Part shown: positions 42,904 to 51,349 of the stretch, piece after piece | How positions within the stretch are numbered: position 1 is the first letter of the stretch | Layout: every line of letters starts with the position of its first letter | Source: DASRQK01 sp964436635 | Lineage (GTDB): Bacteria; Bacteroidota; Bacteroidia; Sphingobacteriales; Sphingobacteriaceae | NCBI GenBank assembly: GCA_964436635.1 | Contig: CAYTDM010000001.1 | Span: forward strand, 1 to 64,000 | DNA: 64,000 bases | Direction of reading: 5' to 3' | The notes under the pieces: generated by a model | The model's database searches: none | The model's input: the letters and a program-made list of their open reading frames with translations, nothing else | What the model was told of the DNA's origin: nothing | Translations under genes and position numbers: made by a program

Positions 42904-44619
42904 TTAAAGTGATACTTCAACTTTGTCACTGCCCGTATTCGGACTTCCTGCCTCGATGCTAACCTTTCCTGTTCCTTGAATTAACCAAGAAATCTCAGTT
43001 GCTGAACGACCTTCAATGTTTCCAATCGTTTGGATTTGACGGCCACTCACTACTTTTTGGTTGCCAGAAGTGTTAACTTTTACATTGATCAATTTATTGA
43101 ATTGACTGCGTTGACCTACTTGACTTAATGTTGGTAACTGACCTTTATTAAATACTTTAGCAGTCACGCGCGTTAATCCATTATCTAATTTTTCAGTTTG
43201 AACATCAATTAATTCGATAAATGGTGCCAAATTAGCAAGTGATTTAACGAATTCAGTGTGTTTCGATACGATATCTGAAACCATGCGATATGGAGGATTA
43301 TTCAATACATATGGATGTACACCGCCCACTTCCACTTTTTTACCTGGGAAATCTGGGTGGTTCACAGCTGTCCAATCTGTAAAGGTATTGGTAATGCCTT
43401 CCGATGCAGCCCATTTTAAATAATCAGCTACTGGATCATCGTTTGCGCCAGCACCTGGACCTGCAGCAGCGCCTCCTCTTGCATTTCCACCTTCAGAAAC
43501 TTTAGGTACCCACCATCCTGGTGTGCTAAAGCTTAAACGTCCATAATGGAAATAAGCCCATTCAAAGAAGTCTCCATTCCCAGCAGTGGTTCTTGGAGCA
43601 TCTTTGGTGCCAGTAATGTTTTTATATAAGTCTGAAACGTGTGCATTTGCTTGAGCATCGGTTGCATTCCAACTGGTAACGCGACCTGAGCCAAACATCA
43701 TTCCACCGCCCATTCCACCACGTCCACCTGGAGCTGCAGCAGCTGGTGCGCCGGCTGGTCTTGCTGGACCTTGGATTGGAGTAGATAAGTTATTCATTGG
43801 TCCAAAAACTACGACTGCATATACATTAAATGCGTCGTAAAGGAAGTCAAATAATGCTCTGTTTTCTTTTTCTGATACGGCATGTTCACCAGCGCCAGGA
43901 AGGAAGTTTTTATAATTATAGGTGGAGTTTTTGTTAAATTGAATCCCTTCATCTCCATCTTCATTATAAACACCGTCTTTATCATTATCAACACCTTCGG
44001 TTAATAATCTAAATTGGCCTAATTGTCCTTTTGTACGATCTGCTTTCACCATTAATCTTGGATCATTAGCATGAACGATATAATCGCCGGTTGGATCTTC
44101 CACGCGCATCATGGTGATTTTTCCATCTTTGTTCAAATCCTCATATCCATCCTCACCTACTTTTCCATCACGGTCGTAATCTACTTTTCGTGCATTTCCG
44201 TTGCGCTCGTATTGCACATTCGCAAAATATTGCTCAGTAGCATCCGGACTCATGTTAGGGAATACATAGAAAGTCTGTGATTCCAATAGGTTTTTAACTT
44301 CTGCATTGCTTGCGTCAGCTAATAATTTTTCTGCAAAACCTATGGCTAATTCTACGCCTAATAAGTGTTTGCCTTCAACGCCACCAACTATGGCCATCGC
44401 GGGTTTCGTTTCCACTTTCCCCGTTCCAATCGTAATCATCCATATGTCTGACCCCCCTACTGTTTTTGTAAGTGAAGTGGTTTTAACAAAGTTTGGATGA
44501 CTTTTTTGCAAAGCTGCGACCCGTTGACCGAGCTGCTGACGGTTACTGTAATCCGTCTGCGCGTACAAGTAATTGCTCCCAAGCAATACCGTACAGAAAA
44601 ACATGAGTAATCTATTCAT
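42904..44619 (-). CDS. M14-like protein with degenerate zinc site (paralogue)
   Basis: A 571-residue secreted protein (signal peptide ending LYAQ), homologous to its neighbour along the whole length, including DIWMITIG, the calcium-type DYDRDGKVGEDG and DNDKDGVYNEDG loops, and the C-terminal domain. Where the active paralogue has H-x-x-E, this one reads E82-x-x-H85 (GGVEGKHLLG). The third zinc His is replaced (VVFGPMNN), NRDFGW becomes NKNSTY, and the catalytic Glu segment is absent. It also has Gly/Ala/Pro-rich insertions (around 295-325 and 395-410). It is probably not a normal carboxypeptidase and may be a binding partner. It is the first gene of the pair. Confidence 0.8.
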   Translation of the reverse strand: MNRLLMFFCTVLLGSNYLYAQTDYSNRQQLGQRVAALQKSHPNFVKTTSLTKTVGGSDIWMITIGTGKVETKPAMAIVGGVEGKHLLGVELAIGFAEKLLADASNAEVKNLLESQTFYVFPNMSPDATEQYFANVQYERNGNARKVDYDRDGKVGEDGYEDLNKDGKITMMRVEDPTGDYIVHANDPRLMVKADRTKGQLGQFRLLTEGVDNDKDGVYNEDGDEGIQFNKNSTYNYKNFLPGAGEHAVSEKENRALFDFLYDAFNVYAVVVFGPMNNLSTPIQGPARPAGAPAAAAPGGRGGMGGGMMFGSGRVTSWNATDAQANAHVSDLYKNITGTKDAPRTTAGNGDFFEWAYFHYGRLSFSTPGWWVPKVSEGGNARGGAAAGPGAGANDDPVADYLKWAASEGITNTFTDWTAVNHPDFPGKKVEVGGVHPYVLNNPPYRMVSDIVSKHTEFVKSLANLAPFIELIDVQTEKLDNGLTRVTAKVFNKGQLPTLSQVGQRSQFNKLINVKVNTSGNQKVVSGRQIQTIGNIEGRSATEISWLIQGTGKVSIEAGSPNTGSDKVEVSL

Positions 44620-44749
44620 TTATCTTATGATTATAATTTAGGATTCGAGTGCAAGGTATTAAATTTTCAACTTTGCAACCATATTAACATATAAAAGTTA
44701 CATGTGGAAAAAATTATTGATTTTCAGTATAAATAGAATTTTTTTTTCC

Positions 44750-44757
44750 TACCTTTG
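44750..44757 (+). promoter_or_regulatory. -7 element for rpsA
   Basis: TACCTTTG is an exact TAnnTTTG. Transcription would start near 44762-44765, at the foot of the hairpin that follows. Confidence 0.65.
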
Positions 44758-44760
44758 CAG

Positions 44761-44778
44761 TCCCAATGATGATTGGGA
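44761..44778 (+). promoter_or_regulatory. 5'-terminal stem-loop of the rpsA leader
   Basis: CCCAAT (44762-44767) pairs with ATTGGG (44772-44777) around GATG. AAAGGAG (44778-44784) follows as a Shine-Dalgarno about 13 nt before the ATG. It is placed at the predicted 5' end of the mRNA. Confidence 0.5.
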
Positions 44779-44797
44779 AAAGGAGATTAATTAATTA

Positions 44798-46732
44798 ATG
44801 GCAAAAAAACAAGAAGCAGAAAAAGAGTTATTGGCCAAGAAGGCCGAGCTCCAAGACGCCGAGAGCACCTTGGTGAAAGAAAAAGAAAACATTGAATCTG
44901 AAGCAGATTCAAATCTGATCAACGAAATCAAATCAAACACATGGGTTACTCCATCTGGTGATTTTGATTGGGATCAAGATGACAAAGTATTCGGTAGCTA
45001 TAGCGCCGAAGAACGTGCTAAGTTAGAAAAACAATACGAAGGCACGTTAAGTTCCATCAACAAAGGAGAAATTGTTCAAGGAACTGTAGTATCTATTAAC
45101 AGCAAAGATGTGGTATTAAACATTGGATTTAAATCTGATGGTTTAGTTTCATTATCGGAATTCCGTGATCTTCCAGAATTAAAAGTTGGTGATGTTGTAG
45201 ATGTTTTCGTTGAATCACAGGAGGATGCAAATGGTCAATTGATACTTTCAAGAAAACGTGCGAAAACGCAACGTTCATGGGAAGCGATCAATGAAGCGCT
45301 TGAAAATGATGCCATTATTAATGGTTATGTTAAGAGCAGAACTAAAGGTGGCTTAATTGTAGATATTAAAGGTGTTGAGGCGTTCCTTCCAGGATCACAA
45401 ATTGACATCAAACCTATCCGCGATTACGACGTTTACGTTGGCAAAACTATGGAATTCAAAGTGGTTAAAATTAATCATGAATTCAAAAACGTAGTTGTAT
45501 CTCACAAAGTATTGATTGAGGATGATTTGGAAAACCAAAAATCTGAGATTGTTGCTAAATTAGAGAAAGGTCAAATTTTAGAAGGAACTGTTAAAAACAT
45601 TACTGACTTCGGTGTGTTCATCGATTTAGGTGGTGTAGACGGTTTATTACACATTACTGATATTTCATGGGGACGTATTGAGCATCCAAGAGAAGTATTG
45701 TCATTAGATCAAACGATCAACGTGGTAGTATTGGATTTTGATGATGAGAAAAAACGTATCGCATTAGGTTTAAAACAACTTTCTGCACATCCTTGGGATT
45801 CATTAAATGCTGATTTAGCAGTTGGTTCTAAAGTTAAAGGTAAAATCGTAACTGTTGCAGATTACGGTGCATTCTTAGAAATCACTCCTGGAGTTGAAGG
45901 CTTAATTCACGTTTCTGAAATGTCATGGTCACAAAACTTAAGAAGTCCTCAAGATTTCTTGAAAGTTGGCGATGAAGTAGAAGCTGAAGTTTTAACTTTA
46001 GATAGAGAAGAGAGAAAAATGAGTTTGGGTATTAAACAACTTACTCCAGACCCATGGTTAAATATTGCTGAAAGATACCCAATCGGATCTAAACAAAAAG
46101 CTGTTGTTAAGAACATGACTAACTTCGGTGTATTTGTTGAGTTAGAAGAAGGTATTGATGGCTTAATCCACATTTCTGATTTATCATGGTCTAAGAAAAT
46201 CAATCATCCTAACGAATTCACTAAAGTAGGTGAAGAATTAGAAGTGGTTGTATTAGAATTAGACGAAGAAAATCGTAAATTAAGCTTAGGACACAAACAA
46301 TTAGAAGAAAACCCTTGGGATACTTTTGAGTCTATCTTCACGATCGATTCTATCCACGAAGGTACTGTCATCAAAGTAGGTGAAAAAGGAAACATTGTTG
46401 CCTTACCTTACGGAGTTGAAGGTTTTGCTCCAGCAAAACATTCTGTAAAAGAAGACAGCTCTACATTGAAAGTGGACGAAACAGCAAACTTCAAGATTAT
46501 TGAATTCAACAAAGAAAACAAACGTTTAGTGATCTCTCACTCTCGTATCTGGGAAGATGAGCGCGCTGAAGCACGTGTTGAAGAGTTCAACAATCGTAAA
46601 AAAGAAGCAAAAGCAGCTTCATCAGCTGTTAAGAAAGTGAAGGATTCAGTTGAGAAATCAACCCTTGGCGATCTTGATGTTCTTGCACAATTGAAAGAAC
46701 AAATGGAAGGTGAAGAAGGAAAAGGTAAATAA
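44798..46732 (+). CDS. rpsA: 30S ribosomal protein S1
   Basis: A 644-residue S1 with an acidic N-terminal extension (1-75) and six S1/OB repeats. They begin GEIVQGTVVSI, NDAIINGYVKS, KGQILEGTVKNITDFGVFI, GSKVKGKIVTVADYGAFLE, GSKQKAVVKNMTNFGVFVE and DSIHEGTVIKVGEKGNIVA. It binds mRNA and aids initiation. The repeats three to five carry the strongest LLHITDISW-type motifs. Unusually for this phylum it has a recognisable Shine-Dalgarno (AAAGGAG). It is monocistronic with a terminator 20 bp after the stop. Confidence 0.97.
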   Translation: MAKKQEAEKELLAKKAELQDAESTLVKEKENIESEADSNLINEIKSNTWVTPSGDFDWDQDDKVFGSYSAEERAKLEKQYEGTLSSINKGEIVQGTVVSINSKDVVLNIGFKSDGLVSLSEFRDLPELKVGDVVDVFVESQEDANGQLILSRKRAKTQRSWEAINEALENDAIINGYVKSRTKGGLIVDIKGVEAFLPGSQIDIKPIRDYDVYVGKTMEFKVVKINHEFKNVVVSHKVLIEDDLENQKSEIVAKLEKGQILEGTVKNITDFGVFIDLGGVDGLLHITDISWGRIEHPREVLSLDQTINVVVLDFDDEKKRIALGLKQLSAHPWDSLNADLAVGSKVKGKIVTVADYGAFLEITPGVEGLIHVSEMSWSQNLRSPQDFLKVGDEVEAEVLTLDREERKMSLGIKQLTPDPWLNIAERYPIGSKQKAVVKNMTNFGVFVELEEGIDGLIHISDLSWSKKINHPNEFTKVGEELEVVVLELDEENRKLSLGHKQLEENPWDTFESIFTIDSIHEGTVIKVGEKGNIVALPYGVEGFAPAKHSVKEDSSTLKVDETANFKIIEFNKENKRLVISHSRIWEDERAEARVEEFNNRKKEAKAASSAVKKVKDSVEKSTLGDLDVLAQLKEQMEGEEGKGK

Positions 46733-46752
46733 TTTACCTGACTCATAACTTT

Positions 46753-46787
46753 AAAAGGCTATCCAAATGGATAGCCTTTTTTGTTTT
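46753..46787. terminator. Intrinsic terminator after rpsA
   Basis: AAAAGGCTATCC pairs with GGATAGCCTTTT over AAAT and is followed by a T-rich tail. Confidence 0.9.
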
Positions 46788-46790
46788 CCT

Positions 46791-46865
46791 ATGATTCTTC
46801 TTGGATTTTCTATTTATGATTCTTCTTAGATTTTCTATTTATGATTCTTCTTAGATTTTCTACCT
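46791..46865. repeat. Three 25-bp tandem repeats next to a stop codon
   Basis: Units at 46791, 46816 and 46841 begin ATGATTCTTCTT(G/A)GATTTTC and differ at one to three positions. The array abuts the stop codon (46866-46868) of the minus-strand carrier gene. Confidence 0.92.
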
Positions 46866-48041
46866 TTAGAATAATAGTTGATAAAGTGTTTGCAACGCCA
46901 TCCCGGCCATCAAAATCGCCACGATTATTCCTATGATGGTTAACCATTTCGGTTGATTGTAATTTCCAATAATCTCTTTTTTATACGCAGCAAATAACAT
47001 AATTCCTAAGGAAAGCGGAAGAATCATGCCGTTTATTGCGCCAGCTACAACTAATGTTTGAACAGGCCTTCCAACTAACAAAAAAACCATGCTTGAAAAT
47101 AAAATAAAAGTTATTATGATTATCGGCCTGTATTGTTCTATTTTTGGATGAAAGCTTTTGATAAAACTCACTGAAGTATAGGCGGCGCCTATGATGGATG
47201 TAATGGCTGCGGCCCATAACACTAATCCAAATAAACGGTAACCGAATTTTCCGCCTGCAAATTCAAATACGGAGGCTGCTGGATTATTGGGGTCCAAATT
47301 ATTTCCTAAGCTCACCACACCCAGGGCTGCCAAAAACAGCAATATTCTCATCAAGGATGCGAGACCAATCGCACTATATGTTCCACGATTTATGGCAGGA
47401 AGTTGATCTAAGCCAGTGATTTTTTGTTCTAAAAGTCGATGGGCTCCAGCGAAAGTTATGTATCCTCCAACCGTGCCGCCAACGATGGTTAATAACATGG
47501 GGAAACTGAATTTTTCTGGTAAAATCGAGTTTTTTAGTGCTTCGGCCACTGGAGGCTGGCTTTTAATCGCAATGTAAATCATTAGTGCCACGGCTATGCA
47601 ACCGAGCACTTTTGCTACCGTATCCATGGCTTTGCCTGCTTCTTTAAATACAAATACCCCTATGGCCACCATCGTCGTTAAAATGGCTCCAGTCGGTATG
47701 TCCCAGCCCAGTAGCGCATTGAGTCCCATCCCCGCTCCTGCTACATTCCCAATATTAAATGCTAGACCGCCTAAGAACACAAGACTAGCGATGATATAGC
47801 CTAATCCTGGAACTAATTTATTGGCAATGTCTTGTGCAGGCAGGTTCGCTACTGCGATTACCCTCCAAATATTTAATTGTATAATCAAGTCTATGACAAT
47901 GGAAATTAAAATGATGCTGGCAAAGCTGGCGCCCAATTGGGATGTAAAAAGTGCGGTTTGGGTTAAAAATCCAGGACCCACTGCCGACATGGCCATTAAA
48001 AATGCGGCCCCTAACAGGGTGTTCCAATTAATTGTCTTCAT
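46866..48041 (-). CDS. NRAMP-fold transporter of the 5-oxoprolinase operon (YcsG-like)
   Basis: A 391-residue inner-membrane protein with about eleven hydrophobic helices. It has the NRAMP start GPGFLTQTA, then a TM6 region VGGTVGGYITFAGAHRLLE (about 187-205). Both metal motifs of true NRAMPs are missing: the TM1 DPGN is replaced by ALFT-type residues, and the TM6 MPH by GGY. It overlaps pxpA by 14 bp. B. subtilis has the related ycsG in the same gene set (ycsF-ycsG-kipI-kipA). An organic substrate such as 5-oxoproline is inferred rather than a metal. Confidence 0.8.
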   Translation of the reverse strand: MKTINWNTLLGAAFLMAMSAVGPGFLTQTALFTSQLGASFASIILISIVIDLIIQLNIWRVIAVANLPAQDIANKLVPGLGYIIASLVFLGGLAFNIGNVAGAGMGLNALLGWDIPTGAILTTMVAIGVFVFKEAGKAMDTVAKVLGCIAVALMIYIAIKSQPPVAEALKNSILPEKFSFPMLLTIVGGTVGGYITFAGAHRLLEQKITGLDQLPAINRGTYSAIGLASLMRILLFLAALGVVSLGNNLDPNNPAASVFEFAGGKFGYRLFGLVLWAAAITSIIGAAYTSVSFIKSFHPKIEQYRPIIIITFILFSSMVFLLVGRPVQTLVVAGAINGMILPLSLGIMLFAAYKKEIIGNYNQPKWLTIIGIIVAILMAGMALQTLYQLLF

Positions 48042-48732
48042 GGTTTAAAAGTTGATATAAGGTTTGGGCAAATATTTCCGCGTTGGGCCCATCGCTGTGT
48101 ATGCAAATGGTGTCAATGGGCTGTGTAGCTAAAAGTTGCTTCACATGGATTCGTAGTTCCTCTACATCCTCGAGGGTCGCATTTTTTTCAGATCTTGGCA
48201 CCAGAGTTCCATCGGCTTGATATCTTCGATCTGCGAAACCTTCCCGAATAAATGGTGTATCAGCCTTTTTTGCAGCTTTTTCTAACGCACTATTTGGTAA
48301 ACCCATTAATGCCAAGGATGGATCGAATGTTTTCATCGCTTGAACAATAACTTCGGCCATTTGCTCCTCTTTCACGGCCATATTATACAGCGCACCATGA
48401 GGTTTAACATGGCTAATCACAGTGTTTAATGGTTTTATTGCTTTTTTTAGGTCTTCTAATTGTCTGGTAATAAGTAAGTGTAGCTCTGGTTTGGTTAGGT
48501 AATGTGGCGTTCGGCCAAAATTCAAGCGATCATTAAATCCAGGATGTGCACCAATTTTTACTCCATGTCGTACCGCTAACTTCCCAACTTCAAACATAGT
48601 CGTAGCATTGCCAGCATGATATCCACAAGCAATGTTTGCAGATTGAATGAAAGGCATGAGGGCTGCATCTCTGAGTAGACCTTCCTCACCGATCCCTTCT
48701 CCTAAGTCACAATTAATATCGATAACGCTCAT
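48028..48732 (-). CDS. pxpA: 5-Oxoprolinase subunit A (LamB/YcsF family)
   Basis: A 234-residue protein with DINCDLGEGIG at the start, SANIACGYHAGNATTM (about 31-46), GAHPGFND, HVKPHGALYN and REGFADRRYQADGTLVPR, the LamB/YcsF signature. Together with PxpB and PxpC it hydrolyses 5-oxoproline (pyroglutamate) to glutamate with ATP. It overlaps pxpC by 20 bp and the carrier gene by 14 bp, so all are in one operon. Confidence 0.95.
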   Translation of the reverse strand: MSVIDINCDLGEGIGEEGLLRDAALMPFIQSANIACGYHAGNATTMFEVGKLAVRHGVKIGAHPGFNDRLNFGRTPHYLTKPELHLLITRQLEDLKKAIKPLNTVISHVKPHGALYNMAVKEEQMAEVIVQAMKTFDPSLALMGLPNSALEKAAKKADTPFIREGFADRRYQADGTLVPRSEKNATLEDVEELRIHVKQLLATQPIDTICIHSDGPNAEIFAQTLYQLLNHEDN

Positions 48733-49717
48733 ATATAGCAGTTTGCAATTTGGTTAGTATTGCTTCCCTGTAAATATATAGTTTTTCAGCTTCCTTAATA
48801 GTAATTTCTTGAAATTTAACTGTTTGCCCATTTCTGAGTTGAGCTAATATGGGTAAATCAACCTGAGCGACTTGGCCAATCCTTGGATAGCCCCCAGTCG
48901 TTTGCGCATCGCTAAATAAAATCATTATTTGACCTGCATGATTGACTTGAATCGTACCCGGGCTGACCGCAGTGGATAGCATTTCTTTTTCTTCTTTTCG
49001 CAAGATCTTTAGCCCTTCTAATTTTTGTGCGATGCGATTTCCTTCTGCAGATAACGTGAAGGTTGATGTTAAAAAATTTGTTTGCGATTCGGGCGCAAAC
49101 CAATCCCACTCCCTTCCTTTAATGATGCGTAATGCCGGGTTCGAAGCCCTTGGAAATATGTTGTCTTTCGATATCTTCCATTTTTCACATTCCACTTTTT
49201 CAATATCCTTAAAGCTAAACTTGGGTGTGCGTTTAGCATCTGGGATCTTATCAGCATAAAGCTCATCGCCTTTTTGTAAAACTCGACCTTGGTGACCGCC
49301 AAATTTTCCAATAATACAAGTGCTTTTACTGCCAAGAATAGTTGGGGCATGCCATCCACCTAAAACACCAATATAGGTTCTGTAGCCAGTTCCGCTATCC
49401 TGTAATTTTACGACCGTTCCTTTAGGCAAATTTACAGCGGTATCTAAAGGTATATTTTGACCGCCGTTAATCAGGATTTTTGCACTGCCAGAAAAGCAAT
49501 AAACATTAGTTTCAAGACAGGTAAATGAAAAATTTCCTTGTGTGACTTCAATAACTGCGTGGTGTCGATCATTTCCAAGGATGAGATTCACCAACCTTGC
49601 CGATAATTCATCCATGGGGCCGGAAATAGGAACGCCAATATTTAAGAAATCCATACGACCTATATCTTGAATCGTTGAAAGTAGACCAGGTTTCAAAATA
49701 CGGATCCCCATAGGCAT
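48713..49717 (-). CDS. pxpC: 5-Oxoprolinase subunit C (biotin-dependent carboxyltransferase-like, KipA family)
   Basis: A 334-residue protein with the family start MGIRILKPGLLSTIQDIGR, then GVPISGPMDELSARLVNLILGN, GYRTYIGVLGGWHAP, and near the end AQTTGGYPRIGQVAQVDLPI. The fold is related to urea-amidolyase carboxyltransferases and cyclophilin-like domains. It works with PxpA and PxpB in ATP-dependent 5-oxoproline cleavage. It starts at the last base of pxpB. Confidence 0.94.
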   Translation of the reverse strand: MPMGIRILKPGLLSTIQDIGRMDFLNIGVPISGPMDELSARLVNLILGNDRHHAVIEVTQGNFSFTCLETNVYCFSGSAKILINGGQNIPLDTAVNLPKGTVVKLQDSGTGYRTYIGVLGGWHAPTILGSKSTCIIGKFGGHQGRVLQKGDELYADKIPDAKRTPKFSFKDIEKVECEKWKISKDNIFPRASNPALRIIKGREWDWFAPESQTNFLTSTFTLSAEGNRIAQKLEGLKILRKEEKEMLSTAVSPGTIQVNHAGQIMILFSDAQTTGGYPRIGQVAQVDLPILAQLRNGQTVKFQEITIKEAEKLYIYREAILTKLQTAIYERYRY

Positions 49718-50430
49718 TAAATCACTTCATCTAATTTAATAAATTTAACCAAATCTCCCAATTTAAATGGCGTAGGTGGTACTTTATTTGGATCAAAAAT
49801 TTTAATAGAGGTTTTTCCAATGATGTTCCATCCTCCGGGACTATCCATGGAATAAATGCCTGTTTGTGATCCTGCGATCCCTATGGATCCAGCAGGTACC
49901 AGCATGCGCGGCGAAGCTTTCCGTGGTGCATGTAACGCTGTTTCTAATCCATGCAAGTAGGTAAATCCAGGCATAAAGCCAATCATGCCGACTGTATATA
50001 GGCTGGCAGAGTGCAGATACACAATTTCGTCTTCACTTAATTTTAATTCCTTACTTAGTATTTCCAGATCTGGTCCATGAGCTCCCCCATACTGTACAGG
50101 AATTTCAATAATGTTGGGTTGATTATTAGCCTCTTTTGTGCCAAAAGAAGGATTTTGTGCCAACTGATCTGAAACGATTATCTGGTCAATAAACTTGTAG
50201 ACATGCTTATAAATGGGTGAGTCTTTTAATGCTGATTCCCTTGCAACAATCGCAGGGTTATAATAAATGGTAAGAGAAGTGTATGCAGGGACACAAGATA
50301 TAAAACCAGGAAAGGGACGTTCCAGAATTAAATTCACTAAATGAGCAATTTGGGTGGTAAGTACGGTCGTCGATTTTTCCCCTAACACATAAGTGACCGC
50401 GCATTCATTTAATGGATAACGATCGATCAT
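49717..50430 (-). CDS. pxpB: 5-Oxoprolinase subunit B (KipI family)
   Basis: A 237-residue protein. IDRYPLNECAVTYVLG at the start, YTSLTIYYNP in the middle, and GFMPGFTYLHGLETALHAPRKASPR then GSIGIAGSQTGIYSMDSPGGWNIIG identify the KipI/AHS1 family. The frame extends to a GTG at 50451, but ATG 50430 has a good Shine-Dalgarno (GGAG 3 bp away and GGAGG further up) and avoids overlap with the upstream gene. It shares one base with pxpC. Confidence 0.94.
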   Translation of the reverse strand: MIDRYPLNECAVTYVLGEKSTTVLTTQIAHLVNLILERPFPGFISCVPAYTSLTIYYNPAIVARESALKDSPIYKHVYKFIDQIIVSDQLAQNPSFGTKEANNQPNIIEIPVQYGGAHGPDLEILSKELKLSEDEIVYLHSASLYTVGMIGFMPGFTYLHGLETALHAPRKASPRMLVPAGSIGIAGSQTGIYSMDSPGGWNIIGKTSIKIFDPNKVPPTPFKLGDLVKFIKLDEVI

Positions 50431-50437
50431 CTCCAGT

Positions 50438-51196
50438 TTACCTCCAATCACTATGTTGATAATGCCTTCCTAAGAAAATCTGTACCCCTACGCTTGGATA
50501 AAAAAAGAATTTAGGGTTCAAGAAACGGTCTATAATTTCTGATGACCCATATTCTACATCATTTCCATCAAAATTTTTATTTTGGAAAACATTAAAAAAC
50601 CCAGAAAGATCTCCAGTAAAAGCAATGTTTTTTAAGTTCGTAGGTCGATATTGAATGGTCCCCCCGATCACCCCAGAAATCATCATATCTCTAGTTTTTG
50701 CAGTGGATTTGGTACCCAATTCTTTAATATAGCCAAATGTATATCCTAATCCTGCATGCGCCAACACATTAAAATTCCTTGGTTCTGAATAATTTCCTTC
50801 CTTAAAGAAATTTGAAAAACTGTACACCAGCTCCCCCATGAGGTGATCCGATTTGAGTTGGAAATGATTGGGTCTATTTTTGAAACTATGATAGGTATAG
50901 GTGCCTTTAATTCCAAATTGGTTTGTGATCATGTAACGAATTCCTGCGGTAACGCTTGGAAAACTGATGGAGTAAAAACTGGAGTCTGATTTATTTGAAG
51001 ACAAAAAGGTGTTTTCTAAAGGAAACCCTGCACCTAAACTTAATTCAAATGAGAAGCGATTGTATGGATAATGATCCGTTAAATCACGAGTCTGACTAAT
51101 TGCATTCGTAGAATAAAGTATGAACAGCATGGTGATAAAAAACAAACCTTGCCCTTTTAATAATTTTATTCCCATATCTAATTGAATGTTTTTCAT
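50438..51196 (-). CDS. Predicted outer-membrane beta-barrel protein
   Basis: A 252-residue protein with a signal peptide (GLFFITMLFILYSTNAISQ) preceded by a longer-than-usual N-terminal stretch. Amphipathic strands follow (FSFELSLGAGFPL, GIRYMITNQFGIKGTYTYHSF, VLAHAGLGYTFGYI, YPSVGVQIFLG), typical of an OmpA/OmpW-like 8-10-stranded barrel. Start candidates are 51196, 51175 and an upstream 51253. The stop lies 7 bp from pxpB, so it may be the first gene of the 5-oxoprolinase operon and provide outer-membrane entry. Confidence 0.65.
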   Translation of the reverse strand: MKNIQLDMGIKLLKGQGLFFITMLFILYSTNAISQTRDLTDHYPYNRFSFELSLGAGFPLENTFLSSNKSDSSFYSISFPSVTAGIRYMITNQFGIKGTYTYHSFKNRPNHFQLKSDHLMGELVYSFSNFFKEGNYSEPRNFNVLAHAGLGYTFGYIKELGTKSTAKTRDMMISGVIGGTIQYRPTNLKNIAFTGDLSGFFNVFQNKNFDGNDVEYGSSEIIDRFLNPKFFFYPSVGVQIFLGRHYQHSDWR

Positions 51197-51261
51197 ACGC
51201 AAGTATTCTAGCTCGATGTAAATATTTTTCACTACCAATAGACTAGAAGCCATGATTAACA

Positions 51262-51269
51262 CAAATCTA
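51262..51269 (-). promoter_or_regulatory. Candidate -7 element for the barrel-pxp operon
   Basis: Minus-strand TAGATTTG is an exact TAnnTTTG, 66 bp upstream of the chosen ATG. No -33 match at the right distance. Confidence 0.35.
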
Positions 51270-51276
51270 CACATTT

Positions 51277-51308
51277 TTTGGTAATGGCTTTATTTTTCGA
51301 TATTTTTG
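51277..51308 (+). promoter_or_regulatory. Promoter for pruA
   Basis: TTTG (51277-51280), 20 bp, then TATTTTTG (51301-51308) match both consensus elements and spacing. The transcript would start near 51315, giving a leader of about 35 nt. Confidence 0.75.
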
Positions 51309-51349
51309 TGTATTCGTATAGTTAAAATCTCCCTTTAAATTTTAAAATT

